From Aphanomyces cochlioides (lineage: Eukaryota; Oomycota; Saprolegniomycetes; Saprolegniales; Verrucalvaceae): 64,000 bases of DNA. Below are positions 1 through 11,193 of the stretch, piece after piece. The position numbers and the translations under genes are program-made. The notes under the pieces were generated by a model. That model did no database searches and was not told the origin of the DNA. It saw nothing but the letters and a program-made list of their open reading frames with translations. The stretch spans positions 372,001-436,000 of the forward strand of contig JAHQRK010000006.1 of NCBI GenBank assembly GCA_019828595.1, in the 5' to 3' direction. How positions within the stretch are numbered: the stretch's first letter is position 1; each line of letters opens with the position of its first letter.

Positions 1-1165
1 TTTTATCGTGCTGTCCATAGACGACGTAATCAAGTAACGGTACGCTGCTAAGTAGGCAACCTTGAGGAAACCATCAAACCGTATAATTCGAAATAACCTC
101 TACCTGTGTGATCCAATCCTCATGGACACGATATCGCTTGGGCGGCGCGCTCAGCTCAACATTGCCACCTCTTTGCTGTATTTTCATCTTGTGAATGTTG
201 AGATATCCGCCCATATCTCCAAACGCCAGCATGTGTCTAAGTGATTGCCACCGTCAGAACGTCAAGTTCGCACTTAAATTTTACTCTCCATCGGCATTTC
301 GAAAGGAAGTCATACCAACAGCCGCAAATGGCAAAGGAGAAATTGATTCAACGACCTGCATAGTGCTCAAACGTACAATTTCAAGTGAGTGGTCAACTGT
401 GCCAACAGCAACGAAATCGGTCATGGACAGAGCTATCATATTTGTGACCCAAGCTGTGGGTGACCGAGGCGCGAGCGTATCCAGAACTGTTAACGACGTT
501 GGTTCCCATAAACTAATAGTTCCGTTCTGAGCGCACGTGACATAAAGCCACGTTGGCGGTTTAAGACGCTCAAGCGGACCATACATCGCCAGGATGTGAA
601 CAAGGAGGCCTCTTCGAATGCCAATGGAAGCATCTCGTCCACTGTATCCTACGTGTAATCGTAAAGCTCTAGACATAAACTGAAGTGGCTACTCACCATC
701 GTTTGGCTGCAACGTCGTTGCATGTGTATCCCGATAAAGGTTAATATGGCGTTGGTCAAACATGAGGAAGAAATCACACCATTCATCCCATGTGACTGTT
801 CCATCTGAGTTAGCGTCAATGCGATGAAAGATGCGAGCAATTTGCGTCTCAGGAATGGTAGATGGACCGAGAACTTTTTTCAGCACTTTAGTAAATTGAG
901 CCAGGGACAATTGAGGCTGTTCATGCTGCTCAAATGATTCGTTTGTGCCGTCACCTTGCTGCTGGCAGAAATAATGTTGCAATTCGATCACATGGCTTGG
1001 ATGCAAGAGCGCACTCAAGTGGAAGTCGGCGATGCCTGACATGGGCATTTTGAAACTGTCAGTTACGTTGAAAGTTTCGTCATCAGTTTCATGTTTCCCA
1101 CTGGACTTCCTCGAAGCACAGACATAAACTTGGCCAGGGACCATTTCAAATGGACTCTGCGCCAA
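1..1165 (-). CDS. EF-hand and WD40-repeat protein, 3' end outside the window
   Basis: The first exon starts at the ATG at 1165 and encodes about 158 residues. Near its end is a canonical EF-hand loop (DANSDGTVTWDEW), a likely calcium site. Downstream exons read as WD40 blades: QNGTISLWEP around 500, then LAFGDMGGYLNIH around 200, then ITSSMDSTIK at the left edge. Two introns fit well: 237-284 (48 nt) and 61-103 (43 nt), both GT-AG with frame kept. The junction near 663-692 is less clear; the best in-frame solution is only 30 nt, so that boundary may be wrong. EF-hand plus WD40 proteins of this layout occur in many protists and are often cytosolic or flagellar scaffolds. That role is inference. 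The gene continues beyond base 1. Confidence 0.8.
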
Positions 1166-1755
1166 TGCTCCGCCTACGCTTCGAGCTATGGAAGCTAATG
1201 CAAATGTGGAGCTCGAGCGATTTACAACAAAAACAGCAAAAGCTCATCACAAAGCCTATATACCGTGCAGCTTCATTTTGTGCTCCGTCGCCACAATCTG
1301 AAATGCCTGCCGTAGCTGCTGTTGTAACTACATTGCTCGATCACAAAGAAGAGCCAAGCCCTGAAGAAACTCGTGCACCAAAGAAAACTCCACAGAAAGT
1401 TACACTTGATCATCTCATGGCTTTCAAAGAAAAACACGAAAAAATTCCATTCGTCTTGGTAAGTTTCAACTTCTTCCTCCACTGGCTAAAAAGAATTTGT
1501 AGGCGTGGAGTGTTGTATATCAGCATCTTATCCTCGGTAGTTCATCAAAATCCCTTGCGCAGCTTAATAAAATCAACACCCAAGAGAAACTCGAAGAGGA
1601 ATTGGTTTGTGATCTACTTTCGTTGTATTTTCTTAACATTTTTCTAGACGAATGCCGGGGTCATGAAAAACGATATGGTAGATATTGAAGGGCTGATTGT
1701 TCAACTCAATCTCCGCGGTGATCAGCCCAAGAAACGGCGACCGTCCATGATATAA
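1150..1755 (+). CDS. Small three-exon protein of unknown function, divergent from the EF-hand/WD40 gene
   Basis: Three exons join in frame. Exon 1 runs to 1459, then a 43-nt intron at 1460-1502, exon 2, another 43-nt intron at 1605-1647, and exon 3 to TAA at 1755. The C-terminal part reads LEEELTNAGVMKNDMV and ends in a basic tail (PKKRRPSMI) that could be a nuclear signal. The middle is charged and helical. I do not recognise a family. The first ATG at 1150 overlaps the start of the divergent gene by 16 bases, which is unlikely for two genes. A later ATG (for example the one at 1303, before PAVAAV) may be the true start. The strict reading frame across both introns is the main support. Confidence 0.6.
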
Positions 1756-2144
1756 TATTTCCGCTACTCCGAAGCATGTTTGTTGTCATAATGTCCCAAA
1801 CATTGAATCAAATTAGTCGATAATTGTTTCAATATTCAGCTCCAAAATCTACTTAGTTTAGTGAAGCATTTACAACCTTTAATTATGGTCCGCGACACTT
1901 ATTCTCCACATTGCATGCGTGAGCTCCTATTCGACTACTGTGGGCAACAAAGAAAATTCAGTCGTCTTAAGAGGAATTACGTAGAAATTAATAATTTTGC
2001 AAAAGAGCTATGAGGGAAATTACAAATTTATATCAAGCACTAGGCTTCACTGCTATCCAAGGCCTCACCCCCCTTTATAACACCTGAAGGAATCATCGCG
2101 GAATTCATTGTTGACAAAAAAGACGTAGTTTCTTGTTAAGCATT
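1756..2144. other. Intergenic gap, nothing recognised
   Basis: AT-rich sequence between the 3' ends of two convergent genes. I see no coding frame, RNA or repeat in it. Confidence 0.6.
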
Positions 2145-3937
2145 TTAAGAAGCTCCATCTCGCCTTGATTCGACACGAAATAATTCTTCGTAAATAGCGC
2201 GAAGATATTCCGAGTCGAGTCGCCCATCAACGTTCGGGACGCATAGAATTCGAGCTCGGCTTTGAAACGTTCTTACGATGTGAAGTGCTTCCAAAGATGG
2301 AGCTGATAGATTGTAAGTGCTTTCATCTTGCACGACGAGATAGACTTGGCCCTAATTGTCTGTAAATACAAGAATGTAACGTCACAAGTCATACCGTTTG
2401 ATTTCGTACAAGGGCTTGAAGCATTTGATCTGCTGGAAGTGCTGTTGTTTGATGCAAAACGATCAATGTGTATGCGCACGGCACGTCGTCCACTCGAGAG
2501 CTCTCGTGACAGCTCAAATAGGCAACAAAGCTCTCACTGACCCAATTGTTGACGTATTGAATATACTGCGTCGCGTGGTTTGGTCGCCATCGACCTCCGG
2601 TCGTAAGCTCTGGCAATAAAGTTGAGAAATTCACTGGGGTAACAACGTCATCGATGTGAAAGAAGACGTGGACGCCTTGTTGGACTTGTCTGGTGAAGGA
2701 ATTTGGAGGTACAATGCTTTGTTGAAGGCGCCGCATGTGCTGGTAATGAAGATAGCCATCGTAACATCCTTTTGGAAGGTGATAAAAGACAAATGCAAAT
2801 GCTTGGCCAACAAAGTAAATTGTACCACCAACAATTCCAACCACTGCAGCAATTGGAAGCACAATAGCTTTGGTCAGGAACCGAATTGGCATACAAGGTC
2901 CCCAATAATGCGAATTCAAGGCTACAATAACTCGACACAGGTGATAATTGTGACCAGTCCATTTAAGGCTGCATAACCAACACCATTCATGTCGGCATTT
3001 TGTACAGGTCATGTGGTTGCATCCTTCGCTTTTCCAAATACGGTAGCCACATTTAGGACAAGGTTTTACTGGCGATAAAGCAGCGGCTTGCTTTGCTTCC
3101 CACTCACGGTAGAGGTTGTCAGTCGTCTACATTAAAATTGCGTAAGTTCAGATCTGGTTGTAGCTCAAGGAAATACCTGAGCACACGTTTGAAATGGATG
3201 GCTAACGTTGCCGCACTTGTAACAACCGTTTGTTTTGCATTTCTTGCACTGAAATGTCGATTTTTTGGGATTACAATCCACCATATTGTCGCAGAGAGCA
3301 TTTGGACACCATCTTCCATGGGGCGTGCGTTCCAACTAGACAATAAAATCGTCAGAGAGAAATTGAAACAGTATCTGCTGACTTCATTGAGACGAAGGAA
3401 GCGAATATACTTGAGGAACATTGCTTCCGTCGTAGTTTGGAGAATATCAATCGAGTTGAACGCATGATTGCATTCTAATGTCGGGCATTTCAATTGATCT
3501 ACGAGCATTCCCATCGGTTCCATCGAGCTCCTCAACTTGTAGAAGTACTTACTTGGTTCTACTTGACGATTCTCAATCTTTTGTGCCACATATGTCTTGA
3601 TACATTCTACAAATCGCCTTGAGCAAAACCAAACTACTCGTGCAATACCTTTGCAATAGGAATGTGAGCATGTGAGCGTAATGCAAGCCACTTCTTTCGC
3701 TTCGACCGGTTGACAGCTTGGATTTAAAGGCACTGGTTCGAGGCAAATGACGCAAGTTGCATTTAAAGCGCCCTCTGTGTTCTCAGCAAGCAGTGGCATC
3801 GGTTCCTCCTCGACCAAATCAATCATAGGTGGTGCAGAACCATGGAAAGAGCTGTCATACGTAAGCAAAACACCAGCTTGAGGGTGAACAACATCGTGGA
3901 TCGTCAAGGCAAGCATTCTTGAGTGGGGAAATGCCAA
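2145..3937 (-). CDS. RBR (RING1-IBR-RING2) E3 ubiquitin ligase with hydrophobic segments near the C-terminus
   Basis: After splicing, the zinc modules appear in order. RING1 starts at CVICLEPVPL and continues TCSHSYCK then ECIKTYVAQK. The IBR region has LKCPTLECNHAF and then WCPNALCDNMVDC, CKKCKTNGCYKCG. RING2 has CPKCGYRIWKSEGCNHMTC, then CTKCRHEWCWLC. RING2 cysteines of RBR ligases carry the ubiquitin thioester; the Cys of GCNHMTC is the natural candidate. After RING2 two hydrophobic stretches (about 2750-2900) suggest membrane anchoring. At least five short introns are needed, including one ending TTTGTAG between SYCK and ECIK. A last exon (2145-2333) ends SRRDGAS. Just upstream of the ATG at 3937, another frame begins MSLDLLETQFGIS, so the N-terminus may be longer if there is an indel or unrecognised splice. 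Substrate is unknown. Confidence 0.88.
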
Positions 3938-4887
3938 ACTGAGTCTCTAGCAGATCCAAACTCATTGCGTCGAACTTTCGTCCTTCGTCGAGCGACCTCC
4001 ACTCTCAATGTGCCCTTTCATCGTCTGTTCTTTTCGATCTTTTGAATAAAACGTACTTTGGTTAAAGTTTTTAAATTAAACTTTGAGGATAACTACTTTG
4101 CAGTTAGTATCCCCTCTCTGTGTATACGAGCATATTCTGAATGCAAATGTGATGGTCATCCCATAAGTGAACTTTGATCTTTTCTTGACGGTCTTGGACA
4201 ACTTAGCGGCTTAGAGGGCATTCCAGGCTTATTCCTGACTATTCGACTGACGAAGTACAGTGCAGAAGTTAAGGTTCATGTTCTTGAAGTGTGGATTCGG
4301 CAATGCTACACTTCTCTTGGTGCATTTCCCCATCTTAAGAGCTTCAGAGACGTGTTTGTAAACAGAATGTGTGCTTGGACTTGCTCGGGGAAAGCTCCCC
4401 CTCGCCCCTCGCCAATCTTGATTACAGTTAAGTCTCGCTCTTGAAGAATGTATCGTACTACGTGGTATTTCACGACTACAGAGCAACTGAGATATTCTCT
4501 ATGGAGATTTATCGCCCCTAACAACCTTTCAATTGCCTCCCCCCTCGACGATGCCTTGAACACATCCAGCGATGAAATTCCCCGAGCTAAATTGTATCCA
4601 AGTCTTCAAAATACCGTCATATCGAGCTTCTGAATACACCAAGAAGTCTCTTACGCCCTTCGATTGATGCTTTGACGACGGAAGTTGCAGAGATGCCATT
4701 GGAACAAGATTGAGTAGTCGATGGATAAAAACAACTTAGCCAATCTACGTTTTATATTTTGATGACTTGCATTCTTCTAAGTTCGTCCTAGGGTTTTGGG
4801 TGCGACAACAACCCAATCACTCGATTCCAGCGCATGTTGACTCGCATCATGCTTCAATTCGCCCTGGACTCATCGTCCATCTTTTAT
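3938..4887. other. Intergenic region with short unsupported reading frames
   Basis: Overlapping open frames of 60-85 codons lie at 4229-4633 on both strands. None shows a known motif or joins a neighbour by clear splice sites. The stretch separates the RBR gene promoter from the end of the threonine dehydratase gene. It may contain a decayed small gene, but nothing supports one. Confidence 0.4.
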
Positions 4888-6417
4888 CTACTCGCCCATT
4901 CGAAGAGCTTCGTTGCCCCACAAGAGAGGATAGCCAGCTTCTTCAAGACGCCCTTTGAGCTCCATGCCATGTTCGTAGCTGGACGTTTCGACGACACATT
5001 TGACTTGGACCATGGAGACGCTCGAATGCAACCAAGCTCGTTCGTGGTAAATGTCCTTGACACTCACACCAACTTCGCTCAACATCGTTGCTAGACCGGC
5101 AATTCCGCCAGGTCGATCTGGTACTGTGGCGACGAATCGAACGAGACGGCCATCGGCAGCCATACCGCGTTCAATCACTCGACCCAACACACTCGTGTCA
5201 ATGTTACCACCACAGAGCGGCATCACAATGCGCTTGCCCTAATAAAAGCTCGTCGGCGTGGATTCACAGCTAACCGTAAATTACCTTGAGGTCTGGAAGC
5301 TTGTCGTCAATGAGAGCTGCCAACGAGGCAGCACCACCGCCTTCCACAACGACTTTCTCGAGTTCGCAAAGACGCAAAACACTCAGAGCGATTGCCTTTT
5401 CAGACACGGTCACAATACGATCCACATGACGAGCCGCGATTTCAAAAGCGTTCGAGCCGACTTTAGGCACAGCCAAACCATCAGCCAGCGTTGGTTTTGT
5501 TGGAGTGTCGACTGGATGTCCAGCAGCAAGAGCTGCAGTAAAGCTCGCACAGTTTTCAGGCTCTACACCCTATGGCAGCATGACAAAGAGGTCGAGATAA
5601 GGAACTTACGATGATTTGAACGGAAGGGTTGAGCGTTTTCACTGCTAGAGCAATACCAGCAATCAGCCCGCCACCGCCGACAGGAACAATGATGGCGTCA
5701 ACCTTTGGAACTTGGTTTAGAATTTCAATACCCATTGTTCCAGCGCCAGCAATAATGTGCGGGTGGTCAAATCCATTGATGTAAACCAAGTCCTAGAAAA
5801 GTTTTTCTAGCTCCATTCTTATCAACATTCACAAACCTCATCAGCGACGTATTCGTCAGCTTTTTGCTTGGCTTCGAGGATATGCGCACCGTGGAGAATA
5901 ACACGGGCACCAAGCTCTTGGCAGCCTTTAATCTTCGCCAAAGGAGCGATAGTTGGCATGACACATGTGACCGGAATGCCAAGCATTTTTCCATGATGCG
6001 CAAGTGCAAGAGCGTGATTACCTAAGGAAGACTCAGTACATTATCTTTGAAGAGCACGGTTACCGGCTGAGGCAGCAATCACACCGCGTTCTTTTTGCTC
6101 TGGATTCAAGAGCATCAGTGCATTTCGTGCACCACGTTCCTTAAAACTACAGAATCATATCATGAATCACATAGCGCTCGGTGGAAACCTTACCTGCCCG
6201 TCATTTGACGATAGTCTTTCTTGAGAAAGAGCTCATAGCCCATGCGTTTGGAGAGAAAGGCCGAGTAATTGCACGACGTGTGGTGGATACCTTCGCGCAC
6301 GCGGTACGTCGCCGTGCTAATATCTTCAAACGTGACCGCTGGCTTGGTCGTTTCCGCACTGCTAAACGCGCGCCAGGAGCTCCGTCGGATCGTCTTCACG
6401 GCCGTCAAGCGCTGCAT
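4888..6417 (-). CDS. Threonine dehydratase, PLP-dependent fold type II, with C-terminal ACT-like domain
   Basis: This enzyme class deaminates L-threonine to 2-oxobutanoate, the first step to isoleucine; close relatives act on serine. The spliced product contains TGSFKERGARNALMLL with the PLP-binding lysine, SAGNHALALAHHG, the glycine loop VPVGGGGLIAGIALA that holds the PLP phosphate, and LCGGNIDTSVLGRV. After these an ACT-like segment begins RFVATVPDRPGGIAGLATML, normally the allosteric or regulatory part. The N-terminus (RLTAVKTIRRSSWRAF) is basic and could be a mitochondrial presequence. Several short introns interrupt the gene; one removes the stretch between QMTG and SFKER near 6135-6185. 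Length is near 450 residues, usual for the family. Intron limits in the middle are approximate. Confidence 0.9.
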
Positions 6418-6797
6418 GTTGCCAAATCGAGAATGCCCATCAGCCCTGGAGGTTACAAAAATTCAACCAAGAAATCTTTTGCCATTTTGAACATAATTTA
6501 AAAAATCATAATAAAAATACGCTGAGTCAAAGATTGAAGCCATATCAATCCGAGACAATTCCATGGGTGCCAGATTGAACCCCGCGGGCTTTTCTATCGC
6601 TCGTTCAGTCATTTGAGCTAAAATCTATCATGAAAGGCATGCTGTGGGGCGAATTGATATGGAAGGAAGACAAAGTTGTCGAGAGTGTCGTCGAGAAAGA
6701 GGATATGGATTGGATTTGCGATGCAGGGGTTGAGTTTGATTGGACAAACATGGGTTTTGGATCGCTGCTACGAAACAGGTGCAATATTTAGCGTCCA
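6418..6797. other. Intergenic, upstream of the threonine dehydratase
   Basis: Contains the likely promoter of the dehydratase gene and the left flank of the Mutator-like element. No gene seen. Confidence 0.5.
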
Positions 6798-6806
6798 ATC
6801 AATGTC
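6798..6806. repeat. Left target-site duplication of the Mutator-like element
   Basis: The 9 bases ATCAATGTC directly before the GGGAG end match GTCAATGTC directly after the other end in 8 of 9 positions. A 9-bp duplication is the usual size for Mutator-like elements. Confidence 0.75.
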
Positions 6807-7351
6807 GGGAGACACTAAATACACCCTCTTTTTAAATGTCTACACCTTATACTTGGAATTTGTATACCCGAATTGTTGACAACAGAGATACATTAGTACT
6901 ACTAGTGAGCGAGTCTTTCTGAGCTTTAGCCAACAACTTTCCTGCGAATACACGAGCGTCCCCTCAGCGAAATAGCGTAAATCGACATAGATCCATAGAA
7001 AATAGTCATTCAAGGTGGAAAACAAGACTCTTGCGCCAAGCCGCCGTCTCAATCAACCGAAATGTCCACTTGGACACAGAAAAGGAGTCGTGACCAATCA
7101 ATTTCCAGTGATCTTTGTGCGTCTGATAATTAAAAAGAGGTTTGGCCAATCAAAATCCACTTGTTGGTTGTCAATACATTTCAATATTGGCCAATAGAAC
7201 TTTGTGCGAACACCCAGCACACATTGAATTACAACTCTTTTTACCATTCCCAAATGAATTTATTCAATGCAAAACCAATCAGTACAGAGAAACTCGTTAA
7301 TCTACCAATCAAATATTGTGCGAACACCCACCGCGCCCTTGAATTACAACT
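6807..7351 (+). repeat. Left terminal inverted repeat of the MULE
   Basis: Matches the reverse complement of 9720-10267 with few differences, including a 3-base length difference near the tip. Inside it a shorter module repeats: GTGCGAACACCCA followed by TTGAATTACAACT appears twice in tandem (about 7202-7235 and 7319-7351). Confidence 0.9.
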
Positions 7352-7393
7352 TCCCGTATCCAACAGTCCTTTAAGTCACAAACCATTTTGCTT

Positions 7394-7525
7394 GTGACCC
7401 AACAAATAGACGCCACTGAAAATCAAGTAAAGGTCATTCCACTGATCCTTCTTGACGAACATGGATTCTATAATTGTACCAAGTGCGCTGCCAAGTACAA
7501 GAAGGACAACTCAGATCGTCGTTGA
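7394..7525 (+). pseudogene. Zinc-finger fragment of a second MULE-type gene
   Basis: A 43-codon open stretch ends at TGA 7523-7525. It contains DEHGFYNCTKCAAKYKKDNS, which resembles DDGQYTCPDCGARYKVVNS at the N-terminus of the main transposase on the other strand. Both start at the same distance from their adjacent inverted repeat. The fragment therefore looks like the 5' end of a related transposase gene left beside the left arm. Confidence 0.6.
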
Positions 7526-7640
7526 AATAACAAAAATCATTAAGGCTGATGGTGAGATTCTTACTACGTACAGAAGAGGCTACAGACTTTAATGAGGTGA
7601 ACATGCAAACATGTAAAACATATCATGCATTGCAAATGCA

Positions 7641-9629
7641 TTACTTATTGAGTATAATTCTAATTGTATGGATGAAAACGCATGGGTGGAAATCGAAATG
7701 TGTTTTGAGTTGTGCGGATTTGGGAAGAAATAGATGGCAAGGTCTGTCTTGGTATTTGTTCCGCTTCACTGTGTTCAAAGGATGAGGGCATACGACATGT
7801 TCCACGAGGTCCTCGACCTCGTCTGTGCGTCCACTTCGAGCTACCTCCGCGCGTCTCTGAGCAGTAGTCTGTGGGTCAAGTGCTTGTACAGGAGTTGGTG
7901 CTGGGGCTGCGGAGCGATCGATCGACCAATGCGGATGAAAGTCTTCTGGTCGCAACATGGTTTCAGATCTTCGTAAGGCATGAAGTTTATGTACGCAAGG
8001 TAAGCCAGTTGTACGAGTGTAGACTCCGGTGCAAGGACGCATCGAAACCATTGACAACTGCGCGCGACATTGCAATAGGGCATAAGTATGAATAACTGAC
8101 CGCACGGCATCAAACATAGGTTTCATCAAGTCAATTCGTTGCTTCATTTTGGAGTCTGACAGCGCTTCTCTGTATTCTTGAATCGAGATTCCCCACCAAC
8201 CCTCAAGTTTTTGTATATGGCAAGCATATCGATTTCGGAAGAATTACGCCATCTCTTGAAACTTCGATGATATCCTTCGACACGAGATGTAAACCAAAAT
8301 GGACAACTTGGTTAGTCCATACTCGAACGATGCGTTTTTTCCAATGGTGTAGCCATGTTTGGCCAATATAATCAGCCTCTTCTTCTGATATAGCACGCAA
8401 ACGTTGCCGACATGACTCGTATTCAGTCTCCGATGTCGCTCGAACAAGTTTGTGAAATACAGTACAGAACGCACGATGCTGGGGGAGTCAACAAACGTTG
8501 CACTTTGTGACAAGGAACTGGTAGGTTGGGCAATCTTTTGAAATGCCAGTCGTGCATGAGTCTCAACAGCCTTAACAACATGCCATAAGCAAAGAAGCAC
8601 GGGAACATTCGGAAATATTTCTTCAAGGGCATTCAGTAGGGCCAAATCTCGATCAACAAGAAAAGTGTTTGGCGCCATAATCGATCGGACATTCAAGCAC
8701 TCTCTCAAACTTTTGAGAGCCCAAAGGTAATCGTTTGTGCTTTCGCCAGCCATGAAGCAATGAGCCAAATGCAATGTTGTGTTCATTCCACTCACACCAA
8801 TAATGTTCAAAAAAGGCATGCCAAACTTGTTGCTTTTGTAGTTGCAATCCATCAAAATGACATCAGAGTTGTCTTCAAATATATCCAGAATCTGATCATT
8901 CGCAAAAAACAGGTGTGATATTCTCCCCTGAGGGTCAAGACGATGTCGAACAGCCCCATTTTCTTCAAAAAGATTGAGAAGATGTTGTGCTCTTGTAGAC
9001 GACCCGGTTTCTTCGCACTCCACTTTCCTCTTCGCATTGTAGATATCGGTCTTTCTAATCAAAATGTTGGGATTGTTGTCCCGCAGTCGAACCATGGTCT
9101 CAGCTGGAGTAATACTGTATTTGCCATCTCAAACAATCGCTTGGACAACGTCGGAGGTCCGATCCATGCGGCGGTGAGCAGCATGAGATGAAGGTTCCCT
9201 TGATCTTTCGCCAGCGCCAGCACGTTCAATCTTCGATGGGCCAGTCACAACAATTGGCCTCGCGGCTCCATAGCAGCCTCGCTTTCTTGCATCACGCAGA
9301 GAGAACAGACGGTGAGGAGGAGTGGCCTTGAATAAACTAATCAGCAGTCTGACTGCCTTTCGTTTGTCTTGAGCTCGAGCGCGGCGACTTTTCTCGTTGG
9401 CCTTTTTGACTTCGTCGGGTACAACTGGTGTGAAACGTACCCGCATCTTGTGTTTGCGTGAGCAATGCATTCGCATGGAGTTGACCACTTTGTAACGAGC
9501 ACCGCAGTCGGGACAAGTATATTGACCGTCGTCAGCTTGGAAGAGCAATTTCGATAGCATGTCTTGTGTTTGAGGGGAATTGACTTCTGAAATGAATTGT
9601 GTGGCGACTGTTGTGTCGTCAAATCGCAC
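7641..9629 (-). pseudogene. MULE transposase (zinc finger, MULE domain, SWIM-like finger), broken
   Basis: The N-terminal part (9629-9129) has a C2H2-like finger, CPDCGARYKVVNSMRMHCSRK. The same frame continues past a TGA near 9129 into the MULE domain: LMDCNYKSNKFGMPFLNI, TFLVDRDLALLNALEE and VLLCLWHVVKAVETHAR hold the usual acidic and H/W landmarks. Near 8400 and again near 8200 the frame shifts. The C-terminal part (8147-7641) includes TTGLPCVHKLHAL, typical of the SWIM-like finger region of this family. One in-frame stop and at least two frameshifts make it non-functional as read. Confidence 0.85.
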
Positions 9630-9719
9630 GCACTATGATTGGTTGATACATACATAAGTTAATACCAGCATATCGTAGTTTAATTGGTTGATAACCAAGC
9701 TTTGTCTCTGTCATAAAAG

Positions 9720-10267
9720 AGTTGTAATTCAAGGGCGCGGTGGGTGTTCGCACAATATTTGATTGGTAGATTAACGAGTTTCTCTGTACTGATTGGCTTT
9801 GCATTGAATAAATTCATTGGGGAATGGTAAAAAGAGTTGTAATTCAATGTGTGCTGGGTGTTCGCACAAAGTTCTATTGGCCAATATTGAAATGTATTGA
9901 CAACCAACAAGTGGATTTTGATTGGCCAAACCTCTTTTTAATTATCAGACGCACAAAGATCACTGGAAATTGATTGGTCACGACTCCTTTTCTGTGTCCA
10001 AGTGGACATTTCGGTTGATTGAGACGGCGGCTTGGCGCAAGAGTCTTGTTTTCCACCTTGAATGACTATTTTCTATGGATCTATGTCGATTTACGCTATT
10101 TCACTGAGGGGACGCTCGTGTATTCGCAGGAAAGTTGTTGGCTAAAGCTCAGAAAGACTCGCTCACTAGTAGTACTAATGTATCTCTGTTGTCAACAATT
10201 CGGGTATACAAATTCCAAGTATAAGGTGTAGACATTTAAAAAGAGTGGTGGATATTTAACACCTCCC
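9720..10267 (-). repeat. Right terminal inverted repeat of the MULE
   Basis: Mirror of 6807-7351. The similarity stops at the TTGTAATTCAA module, after which the two arms have unrelated sequence. Confidence 0.9.
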
Positions 10268-10276
10268 GTCAATGTC
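10268..10276. repeat. Right target-site duplication of the MULE
   Basis: GTCAATGTC directly follows the CTCCC end and pairs with the left 9-mer at 6798-6806. Confidence 0.75.
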
Positions 10277-10740
10277 TCGTGTGTACTGTAACTTGATCTT
10301 GTGAGATGTGGTTGAAATTAAGATCGGGATGAGTACAATCGGTGCGTGAACTGAAAGTATCGTGTACCAGTCTCGATTTGTGATGAAATAAACGAATACG
10401 GTACATTATTTGAGTTTTTCTTCCCTTGTCCTCGGAAACTCACTAGCTTATAGCAGGAGAGGTGAGAGGTATTGTTCGCGGTTCACGTTTGGTTTGATGA
10501 GTAGGTCGTGGTGGGTGGCTGGTTTAGTATGGGGACACTTTGTCTTAAAATAAAATTTCACGAATGCCAATTGTCAAGTAAGAATGCGTCGATTGCATGG
10601 TGGTCTTTGGGTAAATCTCACGATCGTGCCACTCGGCACTCAATTTCTCAAAATTGTGCCAATTTTTGACATAAATACTTGCCGACGTGGGCAGAGTATG
10701 CTTAAGTTATATCTACCCTTGTCTGAATCATCACAATTGA
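10277..10740. other. Intergenic, nothing recognised
   Basis: No coding frame or repeat I can support between the MULE and the next open frames. Confidence 0.5.
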
Positions 10741-11193
10741 TTACTCTTTGCTCCTTGGGATTCTATTTGTTATGTCCATGAGTTCCGAACGGCGGATAGG
10801 AAATCCATCTACTTCTCGTAAAGCCAACTTATCAATCCAGGAATTTCTATCGGACAATCTCACTAACGTTAGGAGAATGGCGCGTGCACCAATAAAGGAG
10901 TTGCAAACTTTTTGAAGATCAAGATGCAGTTTTATGTCTTCATCGTCCTTTTTTAGAATAGTCTGCATATTGCGAGATAAAATCTCACGCAACTATAGCA
11001 ATGGCAATTGTTCATGTTTTTTCCTCAAAAGCAATAGTCCACACCAAGCACCCATTGCAATTTTTGCAACTTCAAATGTTTCCAACACACTCAAGCCATA
11101 AACTATTACAGCCGTATGACAAGTTTGCAGAGCAGTAAAACGCAACCTTTTCACCATGGCATGGATATGATGGACAATCGATACTAAGAACAT
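10741..11193 (-). other. Possible remnant gene, unidentified
   Basis: Two minus-strand open frames, 11193-10993 and 10992-10741, abut end to end. Together they read as a plausible helical protein (ETFEVAKIAMGAWCGLLLL, then LHLDLQKVCNSFIGARAILL). There is a stop between them. No family is recognised, and the stretch could be a decayed accessory gene lying 3' of the giant kinase/GTPase gene. Confidence 0.35.

Larger units (their letters stand above)
6807..10267. mobile_element. Mutator-like DNA transposon (MULE), full length but inactive
   Basis: The element is 3,461 bp, bounded by terminal inverted repeats of about 545 bp beginning GGGAG. It is flanked by a near-perfect 9-bp target duplication (6798-6806 and 10268-10276). 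The interior carries a zinc-finger/MULE transposase frame on the minus strand with several breaks, plus a second, partial zinc-finger segment in the opposite orientation next to the left arm. Long terminal repeats, duplication size and transposase type all agree on the Mutator superfamily. The arms differ by only a few bases, so insertion is fairly recent although the coding region is dead. Confidence 0.88.

Noticed and set aside
663..692. 30-nt intron in the EF-hand/WD40 gene
   Set aside because: It keeps frame, but is shorter than other introns seen here (43-60 nt); left as unresolved rather than claimed.
4229..4633. Possible gene on either strand
   Set aside because: Frames of 60-85 codons overlap on both strands with no domain and no usable splice joins.
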